Positions 51,844 to 59,849 of a stretch of DNA of 64,000 nt are shown here, in pieces. Source of the DNA: an uncultured Coriobacteriales bacterium (GTDB taxonomy: Bacteria; Actinomycetota; Coriobacteriia; Coriobacteriales; QAMH01); NCBI GenBank assembly GCA_934646835.1, contig CAKUES010000002.1, forward strand, positions 1-64,000. Reading direction: 5' to 3'. Numbering within the stretch: position 1 is the first letter of the stretch; each line of letters opens with the position of its first letter. A program made the position numbers and the translations under genes. The notes under the pieces were generated by a model. It did not search any database, was not told the DNA's origin, and saw only the letters and a program-made list of their open reading frames with translations.

Positions 51844-52896
51844 ATGGCAACTAAGGTGCTTTCCAGCAGCACGCTCAGCGCGTTTTTCGAGAGCGTGACC
51901 ATCATGTGCGCCGCCGGCGTCCAGACAAGCGAGGCCGTCTCCATGATCGGCGAGAACATGGAGCCCTCGCTCTACAAGCGCGCCATGGACTCCATGTACG
52001 CAGACCTCGTCAAGGGCTCGACGCTCACCGCCGCGATGGAGAGGACGGGCGCCTTCCCGCATCACGCCGTGGAGAGCACGCGCATCGGCGAGCAGTCCGG
52101 CCGCCTCGAGGAGACCATGCGCAGCCTCGCGATCTACTACGGCGAGGAGAGCCGCCTCTTTCACAAGGTCCGCACCTCCACCGCCTATCCCGCGGCGCTG
52201 CTCGTCACGCTCGCCGTCATCTTGGGCTTTACCGTCACGGCGATCATGCCGGTCTTCCTCGACGTCTACGACAACTTCACCGGTGGCATCGCCAGCGGCT
52301 CGTCTCTGGCGGTGGCCATCGCGATCATCATCGGCCGCTTTGCGCTCGCGCTTACCATCTTCTGCGCGATTCTCGCCCTCATCGCGGCGTTTGCTAGCGG
52401 TCGCGCCGGCGGTCGCAACGTCATCTTGGGCATCATGGACAGCATGCCGTTTACTTCCAAGGCCATGTACCAGCTGGACCTGAGCCGCCTGCTGTCCGCG
52501 CTTGCCACCTTCGTCGCCAGCGGCATGGAGGTCGATGCCGCCGTAGAGCAGACCGCCAAGACGGTGAGCAACAAGCAGCTCAAGAAGAAGCTCAACAAGG
52601 TACATGCGGACATGACGGACACCTCTAGCCCCAAGAGCATGGTCAAGGCGATTTACGACAACCAGCTCCTCGAGCCGATCTACGGGCGCATGCTCGTCGT
52701 GGGCAGCCGCGGCGGTCGCACTGAGCGCGTGCTCGAGGACCTCTCCAAGGTCTTCTTCGACGACGCTATCACGCGCCTCGACCGTGCCATCGACAGCATC
52801 GAGCCTGTGTTCGCGGTGTTTCTCACGGTGGCGGTGGGCGCCACGCTCGTGAGCGTCATGTTGCCGCTCATCGGCATCATGGGCTCCATCGGCTAG
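51844..52896 (+). CDS. GspF/PilC-type inner-membrane platform protein
   Basis: A 350-residue membrane protein of the T2SF family with two tandem copies of the GspF domain (LSAFFESVTIMCAAGVQTSE, about residues 8-125; LDLSRLLSALATFVASGMEV, about 210-330). Each is followed by membrane helices (LLVTLAVILGFTVTAIMPVF; FLTVAVGATLVSVMLPLIGI). It is the assembly platform on which type IV pili or type II secretion pseudopili are built. ATG 51844 has CAGGAGCG upstream. First gene of a tightly packed six-gene unit. Confidence 0.9.
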   Translation: MATKVLSSSTLSAFFESVTIMCAAGVQTSEAVSMIGENMEPSLYKRAMDSMYADLVKGSTLTAAMERTGAFPHHAVESTRIGEQSGRLEETMRSLAIYYGEESRLFHKVRTSTAYPAALLVTLAVILGFTVTAIMPVFLDVYDNFTGGIASGSSLAVAIAIIIGRFALALTIFCAILALIAAFASGRAGGRNVILGIMDSMPFTSKAMYQLDLSRLLSALATFVASGMEVDAAVEQTAKTVSNKQLKKKLNKVHADMTDTSSPKSMVKAIYDNQLLEPIYGRMLVVGSRGGRTERVLEDLSKVFFDDAITRLDRAIDSIEPVFAVFLTVAVGATLVSVMLPLIGIMGSIG

Positions 52897-52920
52897 CAGG
52901 GCTTGCAGAGGTTGACGGCC

Positions 52921-53253
52921 ATGATGATGTATCGCGAAAACTCGGAGCAGCTGGCGCGCAGGCGCCGCCGCATCGCCGTGGGCGTGCTGGCCTTGCTGTG
53001 CGCTGTTGCCGTCTGCATCGTCATCGCCTACGGCGCGGTGTCAGAGAGCCTGCGCGAGCAAGGCGCGGTCTCCGTGCGCGAGGCCATACTCGAGAGCGCC
53101 AAGCAGTGCTGCGCGGTCGAGGGATCGTACCCCTTCGAGCTGTCGCACCTCGAGGACTGCTACGGCCTCACCGTCAACCATAACGACTACATCATCACTT
53201 ACGAGGCCTATGCCAGCAACGTCATCCCCAGCGTGGTGGTGGTGCCGCGATGA
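52921..53253 (+). CDS. Small pilin-like membrane protein
   Basis: A 110-residue protein with an Arg-rich start (QLARRRRRIAVGV), one membrane helix (LALLCAVAVCIVIAYGAV) and a ~65-residue outer domain ending in small beta strands. The plan is that of a class III-type pseudopilin, but the usual prepilin site (G before F, then Glu at +5) is not present. Cys-Cys at about residue 62 may crosslink. ATG 52921 is preferred. It overlaps the next gene by 4 bases (ATGA). Confidence 0.7.
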   Translation: MMMYRENSEQLARRRRRIAVGVLALLCAVAVCIVIAYGAVSESLREQGAVSVREAILESAKQCCAVEGSYPFELSHLEDCYGLTVNHNDYIITYEAYASNVIPSVVVVPR

Positions 53254-53768
53254 GACTCGACAACGAGATGCTGAAGATGGCCCGCTCGCTTGCACGCGAC
53301 GAGCAGGAGGGCACGCGCCTGGGCAGCAAGGTCTTCTTGAGCCTGCTGTTCGTGATGTTCGTCTTCGTCTTGCTGGTGGCGCTGTGGATGAACGTGAGCT
53401 CCTTCAAGTCCGTCGAGGCGAGCCGCCAGGCGGATAACTACGACCGCGGCACGCTGTCGCTCATCGTCAGCACCGTGCGCGCCAACGACCGCGAAGGCGG
53501 CGTCGCCGTGGGCAAGGGCCCCGAGGGCGCGTCGCTGGTGCTCGTCGAGCACGGCGACGAGCGCGACTACGAGACGCGCATCTACCTCTATCAGGGCAAC
53601 ATCGTGGAGGAGTACGCTGTGGCAAGCGACCCCTACACCCCCAAGAAGGCCAGCGTCATGACCGCGTCGAGCATGTTTGCCTTTAGCTACAAGGACCGCC
53701 TGCTCTCCGTCACGACGGACCAGGGCACGGCCAAGGTCATGCTGCACTGCGCCGGGGAGGGGGAGTAG
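53250..53768 (+). CDS. DUF4860-like single-pass protein of the pilus cluster
   Basis: A 172-residue protein with a short cytoplasmic start, a long helix (VFLSLLFVMFVFVLLVALWM) and an outer beta-rich domain (TLSLIVSTVRANDREGGVAV, YETRIYLYQGNIVEEY). It resembles the DUF4860 proteins I associate with Actinobacterial PilT/GspF clusters. Probably a minor pseudopilin-like subunit. Translationally coupled to the gene before it and 2 bases from the gene after it. Confidence 0.7.
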   Translation: MRLDNEMLKMARSLARDEQEGTRLGSKVFLSLLFVMFVFVLLVALWMNVSSFKSVEASRQADNYDRGTLSLIVSTVRANDREGGVAVGKGPEGASLVLVEHGDERDYETRIYLYQGNIVEEYAVASDPYTPKKASVMTASSMFAFSYKDRLLSVTTDQGTAKVMLHCAGEGE

Positions 53769-53770
53769 CC

Positions 53771-54370
53771 ATGGGTTTGCTGAGAGACTACGAGCTGCCC
53801 GACGCGCCTGAGTACGACGATATCGCCGTTGCAGACGAGCAAGACCAGCTTGCCGAGCTCGAGCGCGATGCACAGCGCGTGCCGCAGGGTGGCGTGCGCC
53901 ACAGCACCGCCTTCATCGTCGAGGCCATGGTGCTGCTGGTCTTTCTCGTGCTCGCGCTCGCGATGACGACGAAGATGACGATCGGCGCGCGCTCGGACGC
54001 GGCGCTGGCAAGCGACTTGTCCCGCGCGGTCGCGCTCGCGCAGAACACGGCGGAGGAGTTTTCCGCAGACCCCGCGGGCTTTGCCGCAAGCCCCACGATC
54101 GTCCGCGAGGGCGAAGGCGGCTTGCGCGCGCAGTGCACGGTGGAGGCCGAGCAGCGTACGGCGGGCACCATGTACACGGCGCACATCGTCGTGACCGGCG
54201 GCGACAGCGTGCTGGCGCAGCGCGCGCGGGCGAAGGCCGCTGCTGCGGGCAACGGGGGCGATGCTGCTGACACTGCTGCCGCCGATGCCGATGCCGCTGC
54301 TGATGGCAGCGAGGTCTACCGCGTCGACACGAGCGCGTACGTGAGCGGGGGAGGTGAGGCCGATGAGTAG
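53771..54370 (+). CDS. Single-pass pseudopilin-like protein with Ala/Asp-rich insert
   Basis: A 199-residue protein. A ~45-residue acidic cytoplasmic segment (PDAPEYDDIAVADEQDQLAE) precedes a membrane helix (AFIVEAMVLLVFLVLALAMT), where FIVEAMV gives a Glu five positions into the helix, as in type IV pilins. An outer domain contains a low-complexity Ala/Asp/Gly stretch (~155-180). Position and helix pattern suggest a pilin-like subunit. It overlaps the next gene by 8 bases. Confidence 0.7.
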   Translation: MGLLRDYELPDAPEYDDIAVADEQDQLAELERDAQRVPQGGVRHSTAFIVEAMVLLVFLVLALAMTTKMTIGARSDAALASDLSRAVALAQNTAEEFSADPAGFAASPTIVREGEGGLRAQCTVEAEQRTAGTMYTAHIVVTGGDSVLAQRARAKAAAAGNGGDAADTAAADADAAADGSEVYRVDTSAYVSGGGEADE

Positions 54371-54911
54371 GCGGGCGAACAACTCGGTGCGCATGGGTCC
54401 GATCAGCCTCTTCACGCTGGTCGTGGTGCTGTGCATCGCGGTGATGAGCGTGCTGTGCTTCTCGCTGGCGCACTCGTCGCTCACCGTGGCGCAGCGCCAG
54501 GCGGATTTTGCGACCGACAGCTACGCCAACGAGTCCGCAGGCCAGGAGTTCGTGGCCGCGGTGGACGAGGTGCTCGCCGGGCTGCGGACGCAGGCTGGCA
54601 GCGGTGCTCCGAGCGCTGGGGGCGCTGCGGGATCCGGCGACGCTGCCGGCGCCGCGAGCGGCAAGGACGTGGTTATCGGCAAAAAGAGCGCCCTAGCGGT
54701 GCTCAAAGCGCGCGGGGCAGACCTGGCGCCCGGCGCGACGCTCAGCTTTGGCAGTGACAGCGTGACGGCGGACTTCCTCTTGCCGTCGAGCCGGCGCCTC
54801 TATGTGGAGCTCGCGATCGACGACGACGCGACGTACCGCGTGGTCCAGTGGAAGCAGACCACGCGTCAAGACAAGGTAGACAACAGCCAGCTGCTGGTTG
54901 TGGGCGAGTAA
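54363..54911 (+). CDS. Single-pass pseudopilin-like protein
   Basis: A 182-residue protein: basic start (SRRANNSVRMGP), helix (ISLFTLVVVLCIAVMSVLCF), then an outer domain with an Ala/Gly/Ser-rich segment and a C-terminal beta-rich part (RRLYVELAIDDDATYRVVQW). No classical prepilin cleavage site. ATG 54363 is preferred over GTG 54354. The PilT-like gene starts 9 bases after its stop. Confidence 0.7.
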   Translation: MSRRANNSVRMGPISLFTLVVVLCIAVMSVLCFSLAHSSLTVAQRQADFATDSYANESAGQEFVAAVDEVLAGLRTQAGSGAPSAGGAAGSGDAAGAASGKDVVIGKKSALAVLKARGADLAPGATLSFGSDSVTADFLLPSSRRLYVELAIDDDATYRVVQWKQTTRQDKVDNSQLLVVGE

Positions 54912-54920
54912 GGAGACCTG

Positions 54921-55994
54921 ATGAAACTCGAGAAGCTCTTGCAGGAACTGGTCGCGCTCAAGGCGTCCGATGCTTTTATCGTGCCGGGCATGCCGTTTTC
55001 CTACGTGGTCGGCGGACAGCGCATCACGGAGGATATCTCGCGCTTTACGCCTGCGGATACCAAGGCGATCATCGAGGCCATCTACGAGTGCGCCGGGCGC
55101 GACGTCCAGCGCTTCTTTGGCAACGAGAACCACGACGACGACTTCTCCTTTGCGTTGAGCGGTATTGGGCGCTTCCGCGTCAACGTGTTCCGCCAGCGCG
55201 GCTCCTACGCCGCCGTCATCCGCGTGATCCCGTTCTCCCTGCCGGACGCGGCCGAGTGCCATATCCCGGAGGCCGTGCTCGAGACCGCGCGCCTCAACAA
55301 GGGCCTGGTGCTCGTGACCGGACCTGCCGGTGTGGGCAAGTCGACGACGCTGGCTTGCATCATCGACCGCCTCAACCACACGCGCAACGGCCACATCATT
55401 ACGATGGAGGATCCGATCGAGTTCGTGCATAAGCACGGCACCTGTATCGTCACGCAGCGCGAGATCCCGACCGACGTCGCCACGTACACGGAGGCCCTGC
55501 GCAGCGCCATGCGCGAGCGCCCCGACGTCTTGTTGCTGGGCGAGATGCGCGACAGCGAGACCATGGCGACGGCGATCACCGCGGCCGAGATGGCGCAGCT
55601 TATCTTCTCCACGCTGCACACCACCGGCGCCGCCGGCACGATCGACCGCATCATCGACGCCTTCCCGCCCAACCAACAGCGCCAGATCCGCATGCAGCTC
55701 TCCATGGTGCTGCAGGCCGTCGTGTCGCAGCAGCTGGTGCCCGCAGTGGGCGGCGGCGTGGTGCCTGTGTTCGAGATCATGAAGTCCAACCCCGCCATCC
55801 GCAATCTTATCCGCGAGGGCAAGACGCACCAGATCGACAACGTCATCGCCGCCAACGTCGACAACGGCATGCGCACGATGGACCAAAACCTCTTCGACCT
55901 GGCTGCTGCCGGCACCATCACCAAGGAGGTCGCGCTGGCCTACAGCATCCACCAGGACGCCCTCGAGAAGCGCTTCGAGGTCGAGGGGGTCTAG
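54921..55994 (+). CDS. PilT-like hexameric ATPase
   Basis: A 357-residue ATPase of the PilT/GspE superfamily. Walker A GPAGVGKST (134-142), Asp box (IITMEDPIEF), Walker B (VLLLGEMRD), and His box (FSTLHTTGAAGTIDRII). The C-terminal AIRNLIREGKTHQI segment is the PilT hallmark and the N domain is short, unlike PilB/GspE. PilT normally retracts pili. No extension ATPase, prepilin peptidase or secretin is present in this window, so either they lie elsewhere or this motor works alone. RBS AAGGAG. Confidence 0.9.
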   Translation: MKLEKLLQELVALKASDAFIVPGMPFSYVVGGQRITEDISRFTPADTKAIIEAIYECAGRDVQRFFGNENHDDDFSFALSGIGRFRVNVFRQRGSYAAVIRVIPFSLPDAAECHIPEAVLETARLNKGLVLVTGPAGVGKSTTLACIIDRLNHTRNGHIITMEDPIEFVHKHGTCIVTQREIPTDVATYTEALRSAMRERPDVLLLGEMRDSETMATAITAAEMAQLIFSTLHTTGAAGTIDRIIDAFPPNQQRQIRMQLSMVLQAVVSQQLVPAVGGGVVPVFEIMKSNPAIRNLIREGKTHQIDNVIAANVDNGMRTMDQNLFDLAAAGTITKEVALAYSIHQDALEKRFEVEGV

Positions 55995-56330
55995 GGGCGG
56001 CTGGTAGCGTAGGGGAGGGACCCTGTCCCTCCCCACAAACCTCGCATTAAACAGCGTTGCGTAGCCAATGTGTGCCAGTGACAAGTTGGCTATAGGCCCG
56101 CAAGCGGGCCATAGCCAACTTGTCACTGGCACACATTGGCTACGGCCTACGGCTTCCGCTCAACATGACGGATCAGGATAGGTCCGTCATTCTGCCGTGA
56201 CACCAAATGTCACTGGTACAAATGGTGTCAAAGTGCGTCACAGCGAACGAGACCGGGTCGTTCAAAATACCCTCCTAACTGCGTCAAACATTGATGTTAT
56301 ATCGGCGTAAATATGCCCTCTGACCTGCGG
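55995..56330. repeat. Repeat block: family A, a 40-bp-stem family B element and others
   Basis: Family A at 56008-56037. Family B variant at 56061-56143: arms starting GTAGCCAATGTGTGCCAGTG pair over about 40 bp with a single bulge and a 2-base loop. At 56164-56190 ATGACGGA pairs with TCCGTCAT. At 56199-56230 TGACACCA/ATGGTGTCA encloses TGTCACTGG. A family G core (TGACCTGCGGTTTTGCA) lies at about 56320. Confidence 0.85.
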
Positions 56331-56340
56331 TTTTGCATGG

Positions 56341-56369
56341 TATTATCTAGGTGTGGGCCGATAATCGGC
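56341..56369 (+). promoter_or_regulatory. Promoter and palindrome of BIG_2 protein gene 1
   Basis: TATTAT (56341-56346) is a plausible -10 box. The perfect palindrome GCCGATAATCGGC (56357-56369) lies 33 bases before the ATG. The same arrangement precedes the paralogue at 57565. Confidence 0.55.
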
Positions 56370-56402
56370 ATGGTGTTTTACGACGTAAAAAGGAGGGGTT
56401 CT

Positions 56403-57275
56403 ATGAAGATCGTTAAGAACGTTGTTGCGGCTTTTGCGGCCGCCGCTCTGGCAGGTAGCATGGTGTGTGTTGCGCCCGCTGTGGCAATGGCGAAGTCTCA
56501 CCCCGCCTCTGCGAGCACCGGCAGTGTCTACGTCGCCAAGGCAAAGGCCAAGAAGGCTAAGAAGGTCAGCCTCAAGGCAGGTTTCAGCACCACGCTCAAG
56601 GTCAAGGGCAAGAAGGTCACCAAGTGGGCCACCAGCAAGAAGTCTGTTGTCACCGTGAGCAAGAAGGGCAAGGTCACTGCTAAGAAGGCTGGCAAGGCGA
56701 CTGTCACCGCGTATTACCGCGGCGGCAAGGCCGTCTTCAACGTGACCGTCAGCGATCCTGCGGCCAAGGAGCGCAAGAGGCTTGCCCGCGAGGTCATCGC
56801 CAACGACGTAGTCGATGGCTGGGGGAACTATGTCTATCAACTCACCCGCGATGACAGCTGCGTTGTCCGGTACGAGGCGGATGATGACACGAATCGCGAG
56901 ACCCTCGATTTCATCTATACGTTCCTGGCGGCTCCTCCCGCCAGCGATGACGAGGAGGAGATCCCCGCTCCCTACTTCCTCATCTCGATGAAGAAGGGCA
57001 GCACCAAGGCTGAGCTCACTATGGTCAAGTACAGCGATCTCGACGACGTCACGTATCGCGCGACGGTTAACATGTCGACCTGCAATATTGCCAAGGTCAA
57101 GTGGCGCGGCTACATCATGGATGAGTTTGACGAGTACTACGACCTCCAGGACTACGTGCTCGCCGATGCCAGGGAGATGGGTCAGCAGGCCTATGACGAG
57201 TTCAACGCCCAGCTCAAAGAGCGCACCGGCCAGCAGTTTGCGGACCTCGGTTTCTACAGCATGCCCAGGATTTAA
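56403..57275 (+). CDS. Secreted BIG_2-domain protein, paralogue 1
   Basis: A 290-residue exported protein. The signal peptide (VVAAFAAAALAGSMVCVAPA) ends near residue 30. A Lys-rich linker follows, then one BIG_2 Ig-like domain (~45-117; VTKWATSKKSVVTVSKKGKV, GKATVTAYYRGGKAVFNVTV). The C-terminal ~170 residues are a novel domain (DVVDGWGNYVYQLTRDDSC, then LKERTGQQFADLGFYSMPRI). There is no anchor. RBS AGGAGGGG. Its paralogue at 57565 shares the signal peptide, BIG_2 domain and last ~25 residues. Function unknown; probably binds cell-wall or host polymers. Confidence 0.8.
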   Translation: MKIVKNVVAAFAAAALAGSMVCVAPAVAMAKSHPASASTGSVYVAKAKAKKAKKVSLKAGFSTTLKVKGKKVTKWATSKKSVVTVSKKGKVTAKKAGKATVTAYYRGGKAVFNVTVSDPAAKERKRLAREVIANDVVDGWGNYVYQLTRDDSCVVRYEADDDTNRETLDFIYTFLAAPPASDDEEEIPAPYFLISMKKGSTKAELTMVKYSDLDDVTYRATVNMSTCNIAKVKWRGYIMDEFDEYYDLQDYVLADAREMGQQAYDEFNAQLKERTGQQFADLGFYSMPRI

Positions 57276-57288
57276 GGGCGCGGCTCCG

Positions 57289-57394
57289 CGTGACACACAA
57301 TGTGCCAGTGACAAAGTGTGTCACGTAGTGGACCCGCATTAACCTGAGAGACTCAGGCGTGACACACTTTGTCACTGGCACATTGTGTGTCACG
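57289..57394. repeat. Family B long inverted repeat
   Basis: The left end CGTGACACACAATGTGCCAG pairs with the right end. The spacer includes GGACCCGCATTAACCTGAG. It is nearly identical to the copy at 58441, which follows the paralogous gene. Confidence 0.9.
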
Positions 57395-57519
57395 CCATCC
57401 AACAGGGGTGTCTCTCTTGGGACGCCCATTCTCTTCGCAAATCATGTTAATCAGTGAACCAAACACCTAGCAAATACACCTCCTGATCTGTGGCTATGTG
57501 TGGTACCATCATCCGTAGT

Positions 57520-57532
57520 GCCGATAATCGGC
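57520..57532 (+). promoter_or_regulatory. Shared palindrome upstream of BIG_2 protein gene 2
   Basis: GCCGATAATCGGC, 32 bases before the ATG, in the same setting as 56357-56369. The preceding CTGATCTGTGGCTATGTGTG matches CTGACCTGCGGTTTTGCATG upstream of paralogue 1. Confidence 0.6.
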
Positions 57533-57564
57533 ATAGTGATTACCGATGGTATTTGGAGGGGCTT

Positions 57565-58365
57565 ATGCGTGTTGCGAAGAAGGCAGTTGCAGTTGTTGCC
57601 ACGGCGGCTTTGGCGGGGAGCATGGTGTGCGCGGCGCCTGCGGCGATGGCCCAGGAGGCCCCGGCTGCTGCACAGGTTGGCAGCACTTATGCGGTGATGG
57701 CCAAGGCCAAGAAGGTTTCGCTTGTCGCTGGTACGAGTACCACGCTCAAGGTCAAGGGCAAGAAGGTCACCAAGTGGACCACCAGCAAGAAGTCTGTCGC
57801 CACCGTGAGCAAGAAGGGCAAGGTCACCGGCAAGAAGGCCGGTACCGCAACCATCACCGCCACCTACAAGGGCGGCAAGGCAACTTTCAAGGTCACCGTT
57901 GTCAAGAACCAGATGTCCGAGCTGGTTTCGCTGATCAAGAAGAAGGGCATTGAGCAGGAGAAGGGCGAGTGGGCCTATTCGCTTGGGGAAGACCTTACGG
58001 TCTACTACTCCAGCGATGGCGATCAGGTTGCCTTTTTCAACGAGGCTATCAGGGAGCCGGCTGGCCGCAGTTTCGACATGTACGTTGACTGCAACACCGA
58101 GTACGCGACTTTCAACTCCGTCAATATCGCGAGCAATTACGAGAACTACTCGGTAGAGGTGAAGAAGGCATCCGATAAGATCTCCTCTCTCAAGTGGGTT
58201 TTGATTGACCCTGTCACTTACAAGGAGATTCCCGTGAGTGCTGATGAGAACAAGGCTCTCAACAAGCATGCGGGTGAAGCCGTCGATCAGCTCAACAAGG
58301 CCCTCAAGGAGACCACCGGCCTGCAGTTTGCCGACATCGGCTTTGCTGCCTTCCCGAGGATCTAG
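57565..58365 (+). CDS. Secreted BIG_2-domain protein, paralogue 2
   Basis: A 266-residue exported protein with signal peptide (AVVATAALAGSMVCAAPAAM) and a BIG_2 domain almost identical to that of paralogue 1 (VTKWTTSKKSVATVSKKGKV). The C-terminal domain is different in the middle but ends alike (LKETTGLQFADIGFAAFPRI). No anchor is visible. RBS GGAGGGG. The gene, its promoter palindrome and the family B element after it appear to be one duplicated unit. Function unknown. Confidence 0.8.
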   Translation: MRVAKKAVAVVATAALAGSMVCAAPAAMAQEAPAAAQVGSTYAVMAKAKKVSLVAGTSTTLKVKGKKVTKWTTSKKSVATVSKKGKVTGKKAGTATITATYKGGKATFKVTVVKNQMSELVSLIKKKGIEQEKGEWAYSLGEDLTVYYSSDGDQVAFFNEAIREPAGRSFDMYVDCNTEYATFNSVNIASNYENYSVEVKKASDKISSLKWVLIDPVTYKEIPVSADENKALNKHAGEAVDQLNKALKETTGLQFADIGFAAFPRI

Positions 58366-58545
58366 GGAAGCGCTGATTAATGCGAGGTTTATGGGGAGGG
58401 ACAGGGTCCCTCCCCTACGTAATCGGTGACACCATTTGTGCGTGACACACAATGTGCCAGTGACAAAGTGTGTCACGCAGTGGACCCGCGTTAACCTGAG
58501 AGACTCAGGCGTGACACGCTTTGTCACTGGCACATTGTGTGTCAC
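58366..58545. repeat. Family A and family B elements in series
   Basis: CGCTGATTAATGCGAGG and the A palindrome at 58390-58419 are followed by a B inverted repeat at 58441-58545, which is near-identical to 57289-57394. The B element ends 18 bases from the radical SAM stop codon. Confidence 0.9.
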
Positions 58546-58563
58546 GCGCGCGTCGTCTCTGCC

Positions 58564-59703
58564 TCACATCGCCATACCGGTCTTGAGGGCGTCGAGCAGG
58601 GTGCAGTTGCGGATGTTAAGCACGCGGTCCGCTGAGCCCTCGGCGCCGCCGATGCTCGCCAGCCGCGGGCCGATGTCGCCGGCGGCGTTGATGCGCAGGT
58701 AGCTCCGCTGCCCGGCGATGCTGCTGCCCGCGTACGCGCCGTCGTTTTGTTGGTCGATGATCAGCAGCGGCTTGATCGCACGCATCTCGTTGGTGAAGGC
58801 GTCCAGCTGCTGGCGTTGCTCGGCATTGAGCGCAAGCTCTGCCGGCGCGCCTTGGTCGAGGGGCACGTAGCTGAACATCCACATGAACAACGCCCCCGTG
58901 CCGACGAGCGAGTCGACGAACTCCTCGCGGCAGATGGCGCCGATATTGTCGCTCGTCACACAACATGACACGCCGTAGGGCAGGCCGTAGAGCCGTAGCT
59001 GCTCCATCGCGGCGAGTGCCTTGGCGTGTGTCCCCTTGCCGCGGCGCGCGTCGCATGTTTGCTCGTCTCCCTCGATGCTGATCGCGGGGATGAAATTCTT
59101 CATCGCAATCATCTCTTTGCAGAACTCCTTGTCCACGAGGGTGCCGTTGGTGAGGCACAAAAACGCGCAGTCGGCATGCTTCTTGGCGATTGCCACGAGG
59201 TCTTGCCTGCGCAGCAGCGGCTCGCCGCCATTGTAGATGTAGAAATGCACGCCCAGTTTCTTGCCTTGGGCGATGATTGAGTCGATTTCCTCGAAGCTGA
59301 GGTCGTGGTCGCAGTTGCGCTGCGACGTCCAGCAGCCCGTGCAGTGCAGGTTGCAGGTGTTTGTCGGGTCGAGCAGTATCGCCCAGGGAATCTCGCAGCT
59401 GTAGAGGGCGCGCGCCTGATCCTGCTTGCCCCAGGCCATGAGGTTGCAGTTGACGATGAGGTTTTTGAGGAAGGCGTCGCGCATGTCCGGCGTGAGCTGA
59501 AGGATGTGCATGAGCAGCTCGTAGAAGCTGTTCTGGCTCTCGATGGCGTTGCTCACTGATTGGCGCTGGGCGGGGGAGAGGTGCGTCGGCGCGGCTCTCT
59601 CGAACACGTCGAGGACCTTGTCGCTGTTGTGGTCGACGTCTGCCAGCAGGTAATCGATGGCCAGCATCAAAGCGGCGCGCTTGATTTCCTCTTTGGCTTT
59701 CAT
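58564..59703 (-). CDS. Radical SAM protein, C-terminal cluster region lost
   Basis: A 379-residue radical SAM enzyme. An N-terminal ~100-residue helical domain leads to IPWAILLDPTNTCNLHCTGC, with Cys117, Cys121 and Cys124 binding the cluster. It has YNGGEPLLRR (SAM motif) and FIPAISIEGDEQTCDARRGK. Family members I recall end with a GDxEPC cysteine and further C-terminal cysteines. Here that stretch is AAGDIGPRLASIGGAEGSAD and the protein stops soon after. The substrate is unknown. RBS AAAGGGATGG. Divergent from a TetR gene, its likely regulator. Confidence 0.85.
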   Translation of the reverse strand: MKAKEEIKRAALMLAIDYLLADVDHNSDKVLDVFERAAPTHLSPAQRQSVSNAIESQNSFYELLMHILQLTPDMRDAFLKNLIVNCNLMAWGKQDQARALYSCEIPWAILLDPTNTCNLHCTGCWTSQRNCDHDLSFEEIDSIIAQGKKLGVHFYIYNGGEPLLRRQDLVAIAKKHADCAFLCLTNGTLVDKEFCKEMIAMKNFIPAISIEGDEQTCDARRGKGTHAKALAAMEQLRLYGLPYGVSCCVTSDNIGAICREEFVDSLVGTGALFMWMFSYVPLDQGAPAELALNAEQRQQLDAFTNEMRAIKPLLIIDQQNDGAYAGSSIAGQRSYLRINAAGDIGPRLASIGGAEGSADRVLNIRNCTLLDALKTGMAM

Positions 59704-59849
59704 TGTCCATCCCTTTCGCTTAGAATAAACACTGTCGTTTACTCCACACTGTAGATTTTCTACATCGAGGAAGGTGTGGGCAATGGCCAAAAGGCCACAA
59801 GCGGGGAATAATCCGCTATTTGTTCTGATTGGGGATGAGGGAGATGAAC
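59704..59849. promoter_or_regulatory. Divergent promoter region with TetR-type operator
   Basis: TGTAGATTTTCTACA (59750-59764) is a perfect palindrome, 6+3+6. A second weak one (AAAC-ACTGTC-GTTT, about 59728-59741) overlaps the minus-strand -10 candidate TATTCT. These are good candidates for binding sites of the adjacent TetR protein. Confidence 0.6.
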
